Shown here in pieces: positions 15,060 through 16,156 of a stretch of 16,156 nucleotides of DNA (position 1 is the stretch's first letter; every line of letters begins with the position of its first letter). Position numbers and translations under genes: made by a program. Under the pieces are notes generated by a model that searched no databases, was not told the DNA's origin, and was given only the letters and a program-made list of their open reading frames with translations. This DNA is from Burkholderiaceae bacterium (GTDB taxonomy: Bacteria > Pseudomonadota > Gammaproteobacteria > Burkholderiales > Burkholderiaceae): contig JANWUU010000226.1 in the NCBI GenBank assembly GCA_025057735.1, forward strand, positions 1 through 16,156, in the 5' to 3' direction.

Positions 15060-15640
15060 GTGCCCAGGACCCTTCGACCGCCGCTCGGCGCGCAACGGCC
15101 AACACGCCGCTGCTGCGCAAGCTGCTGCTGATCGCCGTGTTGATGTTCGGGTTCGGCTGGGCGCTCATCCCGATCTACCGCAAGATCTGCGAGATCACCG
15201 GTATCAACCTGTTGACCGATCCGGATCCGCGCGCCGTCGAGCGCGTACGCAACACGCAGGTCGATACCAGCCGCACCGTGGTGGTCGAGTTCGACGCCAA
15301 CAAGCAGGGGCCGTGGCGCTTCCGGCCCAGCGTCAGCCATCTGACCGTGCACCCGGGCGAGCTGGTGCGGGTCGACTATGACCTCGTGAATCTGGAAAGC
15401 CGTGCGCTCGCCGGGCAGGCGATTCCGAGCTATGCGCCGCTGCAGGCCGCCCGCTATTTCAACAAGCTGGAATGCTTCTGTTTCCAGCAGCAAACACTGG
15501 CGGCCGGCGAGTCGCGGCGCTTTCCGGTCGTCTTTGTGATCGACCCACAGCTGCCACGCGACGTGGCGCAGATCACGCTGTCGTACACGTTTTTCGAAGT
15601 GCCCGGCGCCGCACCGGTCGCGGCCGGGCGGCGCGGCTGA
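15056..15640 (+). CDS. ctaG: Cytochrome c oxidase assembly protein CtaG/Cox11
   Basis: CtaG (Cox11 family) is a membrane-anchored periplasmic copper chaperone that delivers the CuB atom to subunit I. The 194-residue product has one N-terminal membrane helix (about 20-40) and a periplasmic immunoglobulin-like domain. The copper-binding motif is intact: C140 and C142 in ECFCFQQQTL, plus the conserved C45 just after the helix (YRKICEITG). The IYRKICEITG and TGINLLTDP segments are also family hallmarks. The ATG at 15056 overlaps the stop of the 39-codon ORF. Translation of the two is therefore likely coupled. Confidence 0.96.
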   Translation: MSAQDPSTAARRATANTPLLRKLLLIAVLMFGFGWALIPIYRKICEITGINLLTDPDPRAVERVRNTQVDTSRTVVVEFDANKQGPWRFRPSVSHLTVHPGELVRVDYDLVNLESRALAGQAIPSYAPLQAARYFNKLECFCFQQQTLAAGESRRFPVVFVIDPQLPRDVAQITLSYTFFEVPGAAPVAAGRRG

Positions 15641-15642
15641 CG

Positions 15643-15864
15643 ATGACGGAACCACATCCGTTCCTCGCGGCCGCCCGGCGCAAGGGGTCGCTCGCCCAGA
15701 CCGGGCGCGCGGTCCTGTGGTCGTTTTTCGGGGTGCGACGGCGCGCCGACTACGAGGCGGATGCCGCGCAGTTGAATCCGGTGCACGTGGTCGCGATGGG
15801 GATCGCGGCGGCGGCCGTGTCCGTGGCGACGCTGCTCGCGATCGTGCACTGGATCGTCGGTTGA
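15643..15864 (+). CDS. DUF2970 family small membrane protein
   Basis: This 73-residue protein has a basic, soluble N-terminal half and one hydrophobic helix at about 48-71. The central segment FFGVRRRADYEADAAQLNPVH (read as FFGVRRRADYE and AQLNPVH) is the DUF2970 pattern. The family has no established function that I know of; it recurs between ctaG and coxC in betaproteobacterial cox operons, so a role in oxidase assembly or stability is inferred from position only. The ATG follows the ctaG stop by 2 bp. The stop TGA (15862-15864) is merged with the strong GAGGAGGG ribosome binding site of coxC. Confidence 0.85.
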   Translation: MTEPHPFLAAARRKGSLAQTGRAVLWSFFGVRRRADYEADAAQLNPVHVVAMGIAAAAVSVATLLAIVHWIVG

Positions 15865-15875
15865 GGAGGGAGAGG

Positions 15876-16156
15876 ATGGCTGCAGGGACTCACGCACATA
15901 AGCCCGATTACTACGTGCCGGCCCCGTCGAACTGGCCGATGGTCGGGATGATCTCGATGGTGTTCACCACTTTCGGCGCGGCGATGGTGGTCAACAAGGT
16001 CGCGTACGGCGGCTGGGTGCTGCTGTTGGGTTTCGCGCTGCTCGTCTACATGATGTTCGGCTGGTTCGGCGCCGTCATTCGCGAGTCGGAGGGCGGCGAC
16101 TACAACCGCAAGGTGGACATCTCGTTCCGCTGGGGAATGAGCTGGTTCATCTTCTC
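15876..16156 (+). CDS. coxC: Cytochrome c oxidase subunit III, 5' part
   Basis: The last gene runs off the window; 93 codons are visible. It starts MAAGTHAHKPDYYVPAPS, then has hydrophobic helices at about 22-42 and 46-66, and reads IRESEGGDYNRKVDISFRWG before the cut (in the pieces IRESEGGDYN and DISFRWGMSWF). The opening HKPDYYVPAPSNWP and the ESEGG-Y segment match bacterial CoxC, the non-catalytic subunit that stabilises proton uptake by subunit I. The start is clear: GAGGAGGG (15863-15870) lies 5 nt before the ATG at 15876. The remaining helices are outside the window. Confidence 0.95.
   Translation, partial: MAAGTHAHKPDYYVPAPSNWPMVGMISMVFTTFGAAMVVNKVAYGGWVLLLGFALLVYMMFGWFGAVIRESEGGDYNRKVDISFRWGMSWFIF

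Noticed and set aside
12637..15168. An 843-codon open frame on the minus strand across coxB, coxA and ctaG
   Set aside because: It lies antisense to coxA, whose ligands and helices are fully conserved. Its product is rich in His, Arg, Gln and Asp without any fold, as expected from codon bias in GC-rich DNA.
1..16156. SlmA binding sites (GTGAGTACTCAC-like palindromes)
   Set aside because: I saw only half-site-like GTGAG words (for example near 856 and 11450), none with the matching inverted half.
1..16156. Mobile elements, CRISPR arrays, tRNA or rRNA genes, toxin-antitoxin or defence genes
   Set aside because: None recognised on either strand; nearly all DNA is taken by conserved housekeeping genes with gaps under 200 bp.

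Overview
This is a 16.2 kb stretch of GC-rich bacterial chromosome, densely packed and almost wholly made of conserved housekeeping genes. I infer a betaproteobacterium. The gene order fits that group (gpmA-envC-ctpA-moeB facing rhodanese-grxC-secB-gpsA, then trmL/comF/bioC and a cox operon). So do a cytochrome oxidase subunit II with a fused C-terminal haem c domain and a DUF2970 gene between ctaG and coxC. No phage, transposon, CRISPR, tRNA or rRNA signal was seen.

Layout. (1) 1-1560, plus strand: the 3' part of sppA (signal peptide peptidase) and slmA (nucleoid occlusion factor). (2) 1549-6317, minus strand: a compact operon in the order gpmA, envC, ctpA, moeB/thiF-like, dsbB. gpmA/envC and moeB/dsbB share 4-nt stop/start overlaps, and dsbB runs 12 bp into the end of slmA, tail to tail. 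(3) 6402-9241, plus strand: membrane-anchored rhodanese, grxC, secB, gpsA and a LOG-family protein, reading away from gpmA out of a shared AT-rich promoter pocket. (4) 9251-10414, minus strand: trmL and comF. (5) 10495-11397, plus strand: bioC, divergent from comF. (6) 11465-11944, plus strand: a BON-LysM protein of the Kbp/YgaU type whose reading frame is broken. (7) 12131-16156, plus strand: an aa3-type cytochrome c oxidase operon with coxB, coxA, a 39-codon single-helix ORF, ctaG, a DUF2970 protein and the start of coxC, which runs off the window.

Functional themes. The minus-strand operon joins glycolysis (GpmA) to envelope maintenance: EnvC activates amidases at division, CtpA is a periplasmic protease, and DsbB reoxidises the disulfide machinery. 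The rhodanese-grxC-secB-gpsA group joins thiol/sulfur chemistry, export chaperoning and phospholipid precursor synthesis. The cox operon encodes the terminal oxidase core plus CuB insertion (CtaG).

I found no convincing new multi-gene system. The points most worth a second look are: the broken BON-LysM gene, which looks like two compensating homopolymer length changes; a strong hairpin abutting the likely cox -10 element; a perfect 10-bp GC hairpin in the coxA-ctaG gap; and the two poorly characterised small membrane proteins of the cox operon.
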